From: Methylocaldum sp. 14B
GTDB lineage: Bacteria > Pseudomonadota > Gammaproteobacteria > Methylococcales > Methylococcaceae
Reading direction: 5' to 3'
Assembly (NCBI RefSeq): GCF_002005105.1
Contig: NZ_MSCV01000011.1
Span: 1-64,000, forward strand
Length of the DNA stretch: 64,000 nt
Of this stretch, positions 55,987 through 64,000 are shown piece by piece; positions within the stretch are counted from its first letter, which is position 1; each line of letters opens with the position of its first letter. The notes beneath the pieces were generated by a model. That model saw only the letters and a list, made by a program, of their open reading frames with translations. It had not been told where the DNA came from and made no database searches. The translations under genes and the position numbers were made by a program.

Positions 55987-56120
55987 GCGCGCCGAAAGCC
56001 TATCTCGGTCGGCCGTTCGCCCTGAGCCCTTCGACTTGGTTCAGGACAGGCCCTTCGACGGTGCTCAGGACAGGCTTGTCGAAGGGTTTGGGGACCTACC
56101 AGAATAGGCTCTAAGCGCGC
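55987..56120. repeat. MITE/REP-like element related to the one at 25343
   Basis: Its core 56011-56088 repeats the block GGCCGTTCGCCCTGAGCCCT of the element at 25376 with further CTTCGAC/CTCAGGACAGG inverted copies. The flanks 55987-56003 and 56104-56120 are inverted repeats (13 of 17 matches by eye). It lies in the 330-bp gap between nfeD and the carbonic anhydrase gene. No protein-coding capacity. Confidence 0.65.
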
Positions 56121-56132
56121 CGACTGGAAGGG

Positions 56133-56780
56133 TCAACCCTCGGGCAGATCCGTGTACTGGTAAATCGGATGAATCAGCGTTTCGGGCGGAAGCCGGATGA
56201 GTTCTTTGATGATTCCATCTTTCAGGCCATATACACACCCGTGCAGTACCGGGCGTTGATGGCGTTTCCATGCATGCTGGATTACCGAGGTGTGCGCGAG
56301 CGTCTGAACCTGTTCGATGACGTTGAGCTCCACCAATCTCTCCGCCCGCGCTTCTTCGGTCTCCAGCGCATTGATCTCGGACTGGTGCAAACGGTACACG
56401 TCCTTGATATGCATCAGCCATTTGTTGACGATCAGCAGTTCCGAGCGTTGCGGGCTGAGCGCCGCCCGGATGCCGCCGCAGTTGTAATGCCCGCATACGA
56501 TCACGTGGCTCACCTTGAGCACGTCGACCGCATACTGGATCACGCTGAGACTATTGAAGTCGGTGGTAATGACCTGATTGGCGATGTTCCGGTGTACGAA
56601 AATCTCGCCGGGCTGAGCATTGACGATGATTTCCGCCGGAACCCGGCTATCGGAACACCCGATCCACAAAAAATCCGGTGTCTGAGCGTTAGCCAACCGC
56701 GAAAAGTATTCCGGCTCCCGGATCGTTTTTTCTTCGGCCCATGCTTTGTTTTCCAATAATAGTTTCTCGAACGGTCTCAT
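56133..56780 (-). CDS. can: Beta-class carbonic anhydrase
   Basis: 215 residues. Zinc ligands C42, D44 ([10 protein letters not shown]), H98 and C101 (VCGHYNCGG) are in place. Other family segments: [37 protein letters not shown] and [16 protein letters not shown] precedes the ATG. It interconverts CO2 and bicarbonate, and in a C1-oxidising cell it may supply bicarbonate or release CO2 made by formate dehydrogenase. Named for the E. coli can type. Confidence 0.95.
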   Translation of the reverse strand: MRPFEKLLLENKAWAEEKTIREPEYFSRLANAQTPDFLWIGCSDSRVPAEIIVNAQPGEIFVHRNIANQVITTDFNSLSVIQYAVDVLKVSHVIVCGHYNCGGIRAALSPQRSELLIVNKWLMHIKDVYRLHQSEINALETEEARAERLVELNVIEQVQTLAHTSVIQHAWKRHQRPVLHGCVYGLKDGIIKELIRLPPETLIHPIYQYTDLPEG

Positions 56781-56908
56781 AGTTGCCTCTTCAAATGTTC
56801 GTTAATCGGCGTTTGACGGTGCCGGTCCAGATACCGACGCTGCACGCATTGGACCGGCCTGCGGCCAAATGCGTCACGCACTCGCGACGTACTCATCGCC
56901 CGAGCTTG

Positions 56909-58291
56909 CTACTTGAAATTCTCTTGAGTGCCCACTGCCTCGTTTACATGACCATGCACATGATCTTGCACTAAGATCCCTCCGGCCCCTCGCATGGCCA
57001 CCATGGAATAGTGAGCGTCCGAATTCCTTTGAGAAAGAGACAAAGGCACCGCTGCCACAAAAGCTACGAGAACCATTACCGGAGTTTGCTTCAATCGGCT
57101 CGGCCGTACCGCAAAAACCGGAAAGAGCGAGTCGCTCGCTCCATCATCGTGCCAAGCGGCCGACAAGGAACTCCGCCCGCTCTGAACTTTCCATGGGCTA
57201 GACTTCAACCACGCCATCGTGCGGGCGGTAAGCAAGAGCAACGCGCAGCCGCCCAAATTGACCGCCGTAAGCGCCGCGACCTCGTGACCGAATTGGTCCA
57301 AGAACATACCGCCGACATAGGAAAGCGCCATCGTTACGATGAATATCGGCAGCGACTGCTGACCCATTTCGATAATGGGCCGGACGGCCTTCGAATTCAG
57401 CCAATGTTCCCGGTTCCGCAGGAATGTCGTGACGAGATAGGCCAAGGCCATGAAATACACCCACCGTAACGGCCCGAGATGGGTCTTGTCCAGCCAGGGC
57501 AGCAAACCGGCGTGGAGTTGAATCAGGAACTCGGTCGGCCGGAGCGCCGGCTCGGGACTCAGCGGCAAAGACAGAATCACGAACGCCACACAGATTGCCG
57601 CCAGCCATATCTTGTGTCCGGGAGGTTTAATCCAGCCGGATCCGAAGGCGAAGCCGGTGAAAAAAATCAGCTGCCAGCCGAACGGATTGAAAAACCAGGG
57701 GCGATCGCTGTGCAGGTCCGCCGAAAGCTCCAGTCCGTATCGCCACATGGCGAGGTAAACACCGATAGGGAAGGCGAAGGCCAGCGCTATATGAATGCGG
57801 GACAGCGTCCACACCACCGGTATCCACAACATGACCACCAGATACATCGGCAGAATATCGAAATAATTCGGAACATACCGTAGGGAAATCAATCCCAGAA
57901 GGGCCTCCTGAGTATCATCGAAAAAATATCGAATATTGAGACGGTGGATATAATCCGGCTCTTCGAAAACCGCGTTGCCCAGCACGCAAACAGCCGCCAA
58001 AAGCATGAACAGAGCAAGGTGGGCGCCGTAGATTTGCCCACAGCGGTAAAACACCCGAACGCTGCCCAACCATAAACCGGACGTGCGGAAACTGCGGCCA
58101 TAAGCGATGGCCGCTGCATAGCCGGAGAGAAACACGAAGACCTCGGCCGCATCGCTCAAGCCGAAACGAGACGGGGTATAAAGCAGCAGCTCGTTGGCGG
58201 GGATGTGATTGATAAAGATAATCAGCAAGGCAAGGCCGCGAAAAAAATCGAGCTTAAGGTTTCGCTGTTTGTGTAAGCTTTGTCCGGTCAT
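56909..58291 (-). CDS. OpgC-like acyltransferase membrane protein
   Basis: 460 residues, about 10 membrane helices. The N-terminus KQRNLKLDFFRGLALLIIFINHIPAN and FGLSDAAEVFVFLSGYAAAIAYG match OpgC, which succinylates osmoregulated periplasmic glucans (OPG). The tail from about 375 onward is not part of the usual protein: a charged stretch, one more hydrophobic segment (VMVLVAFVAAVPLSL) and a soluble end. No opgG/opgH genes are nearby. The tail could be native or could be a start of an unrelated frame joined by read-through. Confidence 0.83.
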   Translation of the reverse strand: MTGQSLHKQRNLKLDFFRGLALLIIFINHIPANELLLYTPSRFGLSDAAEVFVFLSGYAAAIAYGRSFRTSGLWLGSVRVFYRCGQIYGAHLALFMLLAAVCVLGNAVFEEPDYIHRLNIRYFFDDTQEALLGLISLRYVPNYFDILPMYLVVMLWIPVVWTLSRIHIALAFAFPIGVYLAMWRYGLELSADLHSDRPWFFNPFGWQLIFFTGFAFGSGWIKPPGHKIWLAAICVAFVILSLPLSPEPALRPTEFLIQLHAGLLPWLDKTHLGPLRWVYFMALAYLVTTFLRNREHWLNSKAVRPIIEMGQQSLPIFIVTMALSYVGGMFLDQFGHEVAALTAVNLGGCALLLLTARTMAWLKSSPWKVQSGRSSLSAAWHDDGASDSLFPVFAVRPSRLKQTPVMVLVAFVAAVPLSLSQRNSDAHYSMVAMRGAGGILVQDHVHGHVNEAVGTQENFK

Positions 58292-58403
58292 CGGGATCTT
58301 AATCTGTCGACGAAAATATGCACCGGGTCCACGCTGACTTAGACACTCACCCCATAGCGCTCTCGGCGCGGGCGCCCTAACGCTCCATTCTATAATCCGA
58401 AGC

Positions 58404-58420
58404 TTTCACAAACCTTTCAT
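58404..58420 (+). promoter_or_regulatory. Direct repeat, possible response-regulator box
   Basis: TTTCAC (58404-58409) and TTTCAT (58415-58420) start 11 bp apart, the spacing typical of OmpR/PhoB-type sites, about 17 nt before the start codon of the response-regulator gene. Suggests autoregulation; not proven. Confidence 0.35.
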
Positions 58421-58436
58421 AACGCTTGTTTGACTT

Positions 58437-59108
58437 ATGAAGATTCTACTCGTGGAGGATGATACCGTTCTGGCCGACGGCCTCACGCACGTGCTCGGTC
58501 AATCGGGCTACGCGGTCACCGGTGCGGCTTCGGGAGCTTATGCCGAATCCGCACTGCTCACCCAAAGCTTCGATTTGGTCATTCTGGACCTGGGACTGCC
58601 CGACATGGAGGGCTGCGAACTATTGCGAAGGTTGCGAGCGCGGAAAAATCCCGTTCCCGTCTTGGTCCTGACCGCACGAGATGCCCTGAATGACCGAATC
58701 AAGGGTCTCGAATGGGGCGCGGACGACTACATGGTCAAGCCTTTCGACCTCCGAGAGTTGGAGGCAAGAATTCACGCTCTGATACGTCGCCGTTATGGAG
58801 GATTCGGCGATCTCACGGTCGGCCGATTGACGCTGGACACCCTGAATCGCCAAGTGCTGGTGGACGATGCACCCATCATTCTGTCCGCGCGAGAATACGG
58901 AGTGCTCGAGGCGCTGTTGATCCAGGCCGGGCGGGTGGTCAGCAAGGACCGTATCGCCCAGCGCCTGTCGGCGGGAAACGAAGAACTGGGAGACAACGCC
59001 ATCGAAGTCTATATTCACAGGCTGCGCAAACGGATGGAGGCATTCGGCGTGAGAATCCGGACTGTGCGCGGCCTAGGCTATTTACTCGAAAAAGACACCG
59101 ATGGCTAA
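58437..59108 (+). CDS. OmpR family response regulator (QseB/PmrA-like)
   Basis: 223 residues. Receiver with D51 (ILDLGLPDMEG) and K101 (KPFDLRELEA), winged helix with LSAREYGVLEALLIQAGRVVSK, NAIEVYIHRLRKRMEAFGVRIRTVRGLGYLL. Overlaps the downstream kinase gene by 8 nt. The sequence is closest to QseB/PmrA-type regulators. A direct repeat upstream may be its own binding site. Confidence 0.93.
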   Translation: MKILLVEDDTVLADGLTHVLGQSGYAVTGAASGAYAESALLTQSFDLVILDLGLPDMEGCELLRRLRARKNPVPVLVLTARDALNDRIKGLEWGADDYMVKPFDLRELEARIHALIRRRYGGFGDLTVGRLTLDTLNRQVLVDDAPIILSAREYGVLEALLIQAGRVVSKDRIAQRLSAGNEELGDNAIEVYIHRLRKRMEAFGVRIRTVRGLGYLLEKDTDG

Positions 59109-60486
59109 AGTCCAGAGCCTCCGAACCCAGTTTCTGCTGCGCTTGGCGCTCCCTCTCGCCCTGTTCGTGGTGCTGGACGCCATAGCCTCCTATTACATCG
59201 CGTTTCATTACGCCAATGCGGCCTATGACCGCTGGCTGCTCGACTCGGCACGCTCGCTGGCGCAGGAAGTCAAGGCCCAGAAAGGCAAGGTGACCTTCGA
59301 ACTGCCACCCACCGCATTGGAGATTTTCCAGTGGGACGAGGTGGATCAAACCTTCTTCAAAATCGAATCGTCCCGCCACGGATTCATGGCCGGGGACAAA
59401 CGAGTTCCACCTCCGCCCGACTTGGCTTCGGTCCGCGATCAGCCGGTGTATTTCGACAGTATGATTCAAAACCACAGCGTCCGGGTGGTTTCCATGCTCG
59501 CCACGCCCAAGGACAGTTCCGAGGAAGTCTTGGTCCAGGTTGCCGAGACGATAAGGAAAAGACGCAGCATGATGACCGACATTCTCCTGGCCGAGCTGGT
59601 ACCCCAATTTTTGCTGGTTTTTGGCGCGGGGCTGTACATCTGGATAGGCATCAACCGGGGCCTGCATCCGCTAAACACATTGACGCGCGAAATCGCCCAA
59701 CGCTCGCCGCGCGACCTCGCGCCGATCCCGGATACCGGCGTACCTCTCGAAGTGCTCACGCTGACCCATACCATCAACGATCTACTCGCGAGGCTCTCCA
59801 CGGCAATCACTGCCCAGCAGCGCTTCATCGCCAATGCCGCGCACCAGCTGCGAACCCCGTTGGCCGGCCTGAAAGTCCAGGCGGAGCGTGCTCTGCGGGA
59901 AACCGAGCTGGCGACGATGCGCCCCGCCCTCGCGCAAATCCGAAACTGCGCCGACCGGGCATCGCGGTTGAGCACGCAGCTCCTGGTGCTGGCGCGCTCG
60001 GAAACGGCTCTGGGCGGCCCTCGCCCCGGTTCGCGGGCGGACCTCCGCGCCATCGCAAGGGATGCCTGTATGGATTGGGTGCCGAGAGCGCTGCAACGCG
60101 ATATGGATCTGAGCTTCGAAGGACCGCAGGCTCCGGTGTACGTGCAAGGCGAGGAAACCCTGCTCCGCGAATTGCTCAACAATCTCCTGGACAACGCCAT
60201 CCGCTACGGACGCGATCATGGCCAAATTACGGTACGGCTCGCGGCGGATAGCCATCCATGCCTCATCGTGGAAGATGATGGGCCGGGCATTCCGGATTCC
60301 GAGGCGGACAGGATTTTTGAGAGGTTTTATCGCCCCCCGGGCAGTCCCGGCGACGGCTGCGGGCTCGGGCTTGCGATCGTCAAAGAAATTGCCGAGCAGC
60401 ATGACGCGCGGGTCCGGCTGTCACGTTCCGATCACGGCGGAGCGCGGATCGAAGTTCTCTTTCAAGACCGAGAACCGTTTTTTTGA
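59101..60486 (+). CDS. Sensor histidine kinase (QseC/PmrB-like)
   Basis: 461 residues. Membrane helices at about 12-35 and 162-183 flank a periplasmic sensor (about 36-160) rich in charged residues. HAMP-like region, then H box FIANAAHQLRTPLAGLKVQ (His248), N box LLNNLLDNAIRYG, G1 box EDDGPGIPDSEADRIFERFYRP and G2 box GCGLGLAIVKEIA. The architecture of sensor with an N-terminal 2CSK domain fits QseC/PmrB-type kinases. It forms a pair with the regulator just upstream. Confidence 0.92.
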   Translation: MAKVQSLRTQFLLRLALPLALFVVLDAIASYYIAFHYANAAYDRWLLDSARSLAQEVKAQKGKVTFELPPTALEIFQWDEVDQTFFKIESSRHGFMAGDKRVPPPPDLASVRDQPVYFDSMIQNHSVRVVSMLATPKDSSEEVLVQVAETIRKRRSMMTDILLAELVPQFLLVFGAGLYIWIGINRGLHPLNTLTREIAQRSPRDLAPIPDTGVPLEVLTLTHTINDLLARLSTAITAQQRFIANAAHQLRTPLAGLKVQAERALRETELATMRPALAQIRNCADRASRLSTQLLVLARSETALGGPRPGSRADLRAIARDACMDWVPRALQRDMDLSFEGPQAPVYVQGEETLLRELLNNLLDNAIRYGRDHGQITVRLAADSHPCLIVEDDGPGIPDSEADRIFERFYRPPGSPGDGCGLGLAIVKEIAEQHDARVRLSRSDHGGARIEVLFQDREPFF

Positions 60487-60536
60487 GCTGAGAAACTCTT
60501 CCGGCGAACCGACTGGCAAAGCCTACCTTCGGCCGG

Positions 60537-61541
60537 TTACTCGCTATGGAGGTAGAGCACCGTGGAATTTAGCAAATAAATCGCAAAGAGCCCGAGGCTG
60601 ATCCAGCCCACTGTTTTGAAGACACGCGTCGCCGGTCGATAGAGAATGCCCACGATCGCGAGGCCAGTCATGATTACGGCCGACATCGCCGACGCGCCGT
60701 GGATGGCCGATACGTTGGATAACAAAGGCCCTGGGTGGTAAAACAGATCGTCGATCGCAATAATCAAAATGTTGAAAAGATTGCTCCCCAGGAGATTGGC
60801 GATCGCCATGTCGAGTGCCCCGAGCCGCAAAGCACCCAGAGTAACCGTGAGTTCGGGCATCGAGGTGACTATCGGGACCAGCAGCGTGCCGACGAATGAC
60901 GTGTGCCACCCCATGGCCGTCGCGAGCTTGGTCGCGATGAACGGCATCCATACGCCGGCGGCGACTACGACCACCACGGCCCCACCATAACTCACGATCG
61001 CGCGGCGCAGCGAGATGCCGGCATAACGATCGGTAACCTCTTCCGCGAACTCGATCACCTGCTGCTTTTCGTAATGAAAAATCGAACGCACGGCGATCAA
61101 ATACATCAGAACGATAACAGGCATATAAACGCCTACATGCCCTATGGCCCAACCGTTTCGCTGTCCGAGGAGAACGTTGAACCCCACCAGGCCGATCATG
61201 ACCACTCCAAAACCCGCGGAGAGAATATGGCCCTGGCCGGCGCGGCGATAAATCGATTCTTTACGGTGGAGGAAATCGACCACGACCAGAATCATCAGAT
61301 TTAAAACGCAAGCACCGAGCACATTACCCACGGCGATGTTCGGCGCCGATGCGAGCGTGACCGAGCTTAACCCGGTAATCAACTCGGGCAACGATGTCGC
61401 GGTGGCAAGCATGACCAGTCCCACCCAGTTTCCCGAGAGGCCGGTCTTGTCAGCAATGACATCGCCGTATAACGAAAGCTTCGTTCCGGCATAAGCGATC
61501 AAGAGGAAGCAAGCGGCAAATTCCGCCCAAATACTGAACAT
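60537..61541 (-). CDS. CaCA family sodium/calcium exchanger
   Basis: 334 residues from ATG 61541; earlier in-frame residues are not membrane-like. About ten membrane helices in two repeats, each with the ion-binding motif of the family: ATATSLPELITGLSSV and IVTSMPELTVTLGAL, plus NVLGACVLNLMILV and NLLGSNLFNILII. It likely exports Ca2+ in exchange for Na+ or H+. The direction and ion are assumed from the family. A second view is a K+-dependent exchanger. Convergent with the kinase gene. Confidence 0.9.
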   Translation of the reverse strand: MFSIWAEFAACFLLIAYAGTKLSLYGDVIADKTGLSGNWVGLVMLATATSLPELITGLSSVTLASAPNIAVGNVLGACVLNLMILVVVDFLHRKESIYRRAGQGHILSAGFGVVMIGLVGFNVLLGQRNGWAIGHVGVYMPVIVLMYLIAVRSIFHYEKQQVIEFAEEVTDRYAGISLRRAIVSYGGAVVVVVAAGVWMPFIATKLATAMGWHTSFVGTLLVPIVTSMPELTVTLGALRLGALDMAIANLLGSNLFNILIIAIDDLFYHPGPLLSNVSAIHGASAMSAVIMTGLAIVGILYRPATRVFKTVGWISLGLFAIYLLNSTVLYLHSE

Positions 61542-61869
61542 TATTGGATATTGATTGTGTTTCGTGACAAGTCGCAGGGTTCGCCCGCTCCATCGCCGCA
61601 TAGGGTTGCCGCATGATCCCCCTCTGCGGACGGGACGGAGGCAAAAGTTGGCGCGTAGTTTAACGTCTTTTCACGAGACCTCCGATTAACCGCATTTCAC
61701 CGGGCCGTGGGGCGAAATCGGAGTATGGGTGTTTGCATGTTTACATGAGCTCGGCACCTTCCCCTCGTAATAGTCCATAGAGACCGAGACCGGCGTTCGT
61801 GCTATTAGTAATTTTCATTCGATGTTGTCGGGCAGCTTCCGAATAAGGATGCGAAACAGGAGGGAATCC
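61542..61869. other. Intergenic region
   Basis: About 330 bases between divergent genes with no other gene; promoters for both directions should lie here, but none stands out clearly. A palindromic stretch near 61735-61746 (CATGTTTACATG) is present; its meaning is unknown. Confidence 0.4.
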
Positions 61870-62238
61870 ATGCGCCACAAAATCTCGATCGCCCTGGCGG
61901 CAGCCGTATCGAGTCTGCTATTTGTCGCGAATCCGGTCTGGGCGGCTAAGAAATCTCTGGACAAGGCGACTGTCGTCGCGGGGACCGAAGCCGATCGCGA
62001 TAAGTCCTACCCCGGCTGGGAGGGTTTCCAACCATTCGGGGAAAAACAAAAAGAAGGCGGAACCGGTCAGCCGGAGACGGGACAGCAACCCCAAGGCGAA
62101 GGCCAGCAGCCCCAACCCGGGATGGAGCAACGGCAGCCCGAAGGCGAGCAAGGTACGGGCAGTCCCGGCGGGGCAACGGGCGGAGACAGCGGCACGGAAG
62201 GCGGAGAAGGCGGCTCCGAAGACGGGCAAAACCAATAG
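61870..62238 (+). CDS. Exported low-complexity Gln/Pro/Gly/Glu-rich protein
   Basis: 122 residues from ATG 61870 with AGGAGG upstream. Signal peptide 1-25 (hydrophobic AAAVSSLLFVANPVWA, cleavage after WAA). A short ordered part (26-60, TEADRDKSYPGWEGFQPFG) is followed by a disordered tail with EGQQPQPG-type repeats and a Gly/Ser/Glu-rich end. No function known. Tails like this occur in secreted or wall-spanning proteins. Standing alone, it is flanked by an inverted repeat downstream. Confidence 0.7.
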   Translation: MRHKISIALAAAVSSLLFVANPVWAAKKSLDKATVVAGTEADRDKSYPGWEGFQPFGEKQKEGGTGQPETGQQPQGEGQQPQPGMEQRQPEGEQGTGSPGGATGGDSGTEGGEGGSEDGQNQ

Positions 62239-62342
62239 ATTTTCACATCGGGTTTGCGGCCGACGCTAAACAGAAGCGCCTTTCGAGCGCCAACGCGAAT
62301 CCAGCACGAAAACCCCGATCTCGCTCAGATGACGGAGGAAAC

Positions 62343-62377
62343 GAGACGCTCTAGGGACGGCTGGCTAAGAGCGTCTC
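62343..62377. repeat. 10-bp inverted repeat
   Basis: GAGACGCTCT (62343-62352) and AGAGCGTCTC (62368-62377), perfect, with 15 nt between. Lies 76 nt before the BON-lipoprotein gene. Might be a hairpin of the preceding transcript or a regulator site; no T run. The same 10-mer AGAGCGTCTC is in the loop of the TelA gene hairpin (37296-37305). Confidence 0.5.
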
Positions 62378-62453
62378 ATGCTTCAAGTACGACTGGATTG
62401 AACGAGCATTTGGGCTTGGCTACTGCCGTAGATCGAAACCAGGCAAGGAAAAA

Positions 62454-62780
62454 ATGAAACGGCGATATTTCCTGGTGTCCATTGCGGTGCTCGTCCTGAC
62501 CGGCTGCGCCAATTCGGAAGGCAAGAAGACGGAGTTCGGCGCCAATGCCGACGACGTTACTATTGCGAGCAGGGTCAAGGCAGCGCTTTTACAGGACATT
62601 TATGTCGGCGGTCTCGGCATCCAGGTGCAAGCCCATCAGGGGCATGTGCAACTCGGCGGTTTCGTTCCCGACGAGGATCAACGCCGGCATGCCGAGGCGA
62701 TCACGCGCGGAATCCGAGGCGTCAAGTCGGTCGAGAACAACATCCGCGTCAGACAGAAACGCGACGAGCCGCGGTTTTAG
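62454..62780 (+). CDS. BON-domain lipoprotein
   Basis: 108 residues. Lipoprotein signal with lipobox VLTGC (Cys18). One BON domain covers about 33-102: DVTIASRVKAALLQDIYVGGLGIQVQAHQGHVQLGGFV, then AEAITRGIRGVKSVENNIRV, the usual alternation of a helix, beta hairpin and helix. BON proteins of the OsmY/DolP type bind or stabilise the outer membrane under stress. GC-rich and normal codon use; the AAGGAAAAA run upstream gives a ribosome site. Confidence 0.88.
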   Translation: MKRRYFLVSIAVLVLTGCANSEGKKTEFGANADDVTIASRVKAALLQDIYVGGLGIQVQAHQGHVQLGGFVPDEDQRRHAEAITRGIRGVKSVENNIRVRQKRDEPRF

Positions 62781-62936
62781 GAAACCCCGTCGTGGAGCTG
62801 AGACTTGGCGTCAGGCTTCTCGGGAGACTGTTTGTTCTTTTCGGTTCGTTCGTCGTCGCCTTTCTTATCGGCTCGGTTTGATTTCGCGTTGCCGCACCTG
62901 CCGGCGCGAGGAATGTTCCCTTGTTCGGCCCGGTCC

Positions 62937-63545
62937 TTATCGCCGCTCTCGCCAGAAATGAATTCGGTCGGGCGACATTCCGTATCGCGAGTAGCGTCTT
63001 GCGTCGTGCCCATACGGGAACGGATATCCGCTAAAACTCGAATAATCGCGAAAAATGGGGACTCCGGGATAAGTCCATAACGGAAAATAGACCGGCTGAG
63101 GATATTGGCAATACTGAGCGGCCTCGGCGTCCACCATAGCCGCGCGTGCCGATTGCCATGCCGCCAGGGCTTCCAGCTCGCGAACCCGGACCAAGCGTTC
63201 TTCACGCGCTTCCGCCGCTTTCCGAGCCGCCTCGGCCGCCTGCTGCTCTTTCCATTCCTCCAATCGCGCAATCGCCTCGGGGTCGGGTTTGGTGACCTTG
63301 ATATGCATCCGACGGCAACTCCTCGAAGCCGGTTCATCGGTATATAACAACCCGGCATCGGTTCGGCATTTGTAGATCTCCGCCGAATGCACCGGTCGAA
63401 ACCACAAGACCGCGATGCTCGCGAGAAGGCAGAACAAAAGGCACCTGATCGGACTCGATTTCCCTGAGCTGACGGCGACTCCCTTCCGCACGCCTTCGTT
63501 CTCTGCCCCTGTCGCTAAATCGCCCATTACGCGCTTAGTGACCAT
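62937..63545 (-). CDS. DUF4124-domain exported protein
   Basis: 202 residues from ATG 63545 with GGAAG seven bases upstream; a TTG farther up and an ATG at 63527 are alternatives. A membrane-like signal segment at about 35-55 (LLFCLLASIAVLWF) is followed by a DUF4124 start, AEIYKCRTDAGLLYTDEPA, then a coiled, Ala/Glu-rich stretch and a Tyr/Pro/Phe-rich C-terminus. DUF4124 proteins are periplasmic with no known role. The unusually long N-terminus (about 34 residues) before the hydrophobic segment makes the start less sure. Confidence 0.72.
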   Translation of the reverse strand: MVTKRVMGDLATGAENEGVRKGVAVSSGKSSPIRCLLFCLLASIAVLWFRPVHSAEIYKCRTDAGLLYTDEPASRSCRRMHIKVTKPDPEAIARLEEWKEQQAAEAARKAAEAREERLVRVRELEALAAWQSARAAMVDAEAAQYCQYPQPVYFPLWTYPGVPIFRDYSSFSGYPFPYGHDARRYSRYGMSPDRIHFWRERR

Positions 63546-63729
63546 ATCGCTACTTCCGTACGATTCGGGCAACGTCAAGCAATTAGACCCGCGTTCCGCC
63601 CCTTCCGTTCTTGGATAAGAGCCGACCGTGGCGCCGATCGGTTCGGCGCGATCGTCGCCGTCCGTTTGTCCCTTAGCCGATGACGAACTACATTAATGTG
63701 AGCTTCGTTCAATACACACGATCGACCAA

Positions 63730-64000
63730 TGCGCGGTAACGATAACGCCGATTTCGACGATTACACGGTGCTGAAACTCCAGCTCGATGCTGCGCAAGGT
63801 TCGCAGGAATCCACAGCCGATTACAGACTCACCGATCATTACTCCTTGTGCGGCACAGTGGGCCAGGGGGGCGTGGGGCGGGTGCTGCTCGGTTTCGACG
63901 AGCGCATTGGGCGTCAGGTGGCCATCAAGGAAATGCTCGCGTCGAACGAAGCCGTCGACCCCACCATCAGGCTCCGTTTTCTCCGCGAGGCCCAAATCAC
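63730..64000 (+). CDS. Serine/threonine protein kinase, N-terminal part
   Basis: Open reading frame from ATG 63730 to the window end, about 90 codons with no stop. After a 35-residue leader, the kinase N-lobe begins: glycine loop GQGGVGRV (45-52) and VAIKE with the ATP-contacting lysine (K67), then the start of the C helix (LRFLREAQ). This matches Hanks-type bacterial Ser/Thr kinases such as PknB-like or formylglycine-coupled types. The rest lies outside the window; substrate and domains unknown. No strong ribosome site is seen. Confidence 0.85.

Noticed and set aside
62777-63358. 193-codon minus-strand open frame in another phase of the DUF4124 gene
   Set aside because: Overlaps the DUF4124 frame, which has the domain and a signal segment; the other phase has neither.

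Overview
The window carries ordinary chromosomal DNA of a high-GC Gammaproteobacterium. Gene order supports this: queG-nnrD-tsaE-amiB-mutL-miaA, yggS/proC/yggT/yggU divergent from pilT-pilU, and glyA-nrdR-ribD-ribE-ribB-ribH-nusB-thiL-pgpA are all classic gammaproteobacterial arrangements. A complete soluble NAD-linked formate dehydrogenase operon (fdsG-fdsB-fdsA-fdhD-fdsD), glyA and many exported small proteins fit a methanotroph or methylotroph of the Methylococcales type; that placement is an inference from gene content, not a measured one. I see no prophage, insertion sequence, CRISPR array or rRNA operon.

Layout. 1-6.4 kb: a hairpin-repeat array, then the fds operon on the minus strand. 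6.4-10.2 kb: gene-poor DNA with an exported EF-hand protein, a small lipoprotein and an unknown one-TM protein. 10.3-17.9 kb: trmB, a dynamin-like GTPase, yggU-yggT-proC-yggS, and the type IV pilus retraction ATPases pilT and pilU. 17.9-25.3 kb: miaA, mutL, amiB, tsaE and nnrD on the minus strand, queG divergent. 25.3-32.6 kb: a MITE/REP-like element, a CsgG/HfaB-like lipoprotein, a small periplasmic protein and a three-gene DUF2760-Hsp70-Hsp70 module. 32.8-37.3 kb: a His-rich exported protein, a PepSY-like protein, a PhoP/PhoQ-like two-component system, a second hairpin-repeat array and a TelA family gene. 38.2-42.1 kb: a small unknown protein, a GlpQ-like lipoprotein, a CBS-PP2C phosphatase and a PspC-domain protein. 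42.3-49.9 kb: glyA, nrdR, the riboflavin genes, nusB, thiL, pgpA and an initiator tRNA with its own promoter and terminator. 50.1-64 kb: a REC-PAS-GGDEF-EAL protein, a PuuD-like membrane protein, a slipin/NfeD pair, beta-carbonic anhydrase, OpgC-like protein, a second two-component system, a CaCA exchanger, a BON lipoprotein, a DUF4124 protein and the start of a Ser/Thr protein kinase cut by the window edge.

Most notable. Two separate loci (about 11-128 and 35922-36004) hold an unusual repeat: a 17-nt conserved linker alternates with hairpins whose loops are fixed (CGCTC or GACTAAA) while the stems change but keep pairing. That pattern of compensatory change argues for a selected or recombining structured element rather than a simple tandem repeat. 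Other points of interest are the two-Hsp70/DUF2760 module, a 152-bp inverted-repeat element that contributes the stop codons of both flanking convergent genes, a RibB fused to a GTP cyclohydrolase II-like domain that lacks the zinc cysteines, a NusB with a roughly 50-residue insertion, and an initiator tRNA with C1-U72 instead of the C1-A72 seen in E. coli.

All calls were made by eye from motifs and gene context; no database search was run.
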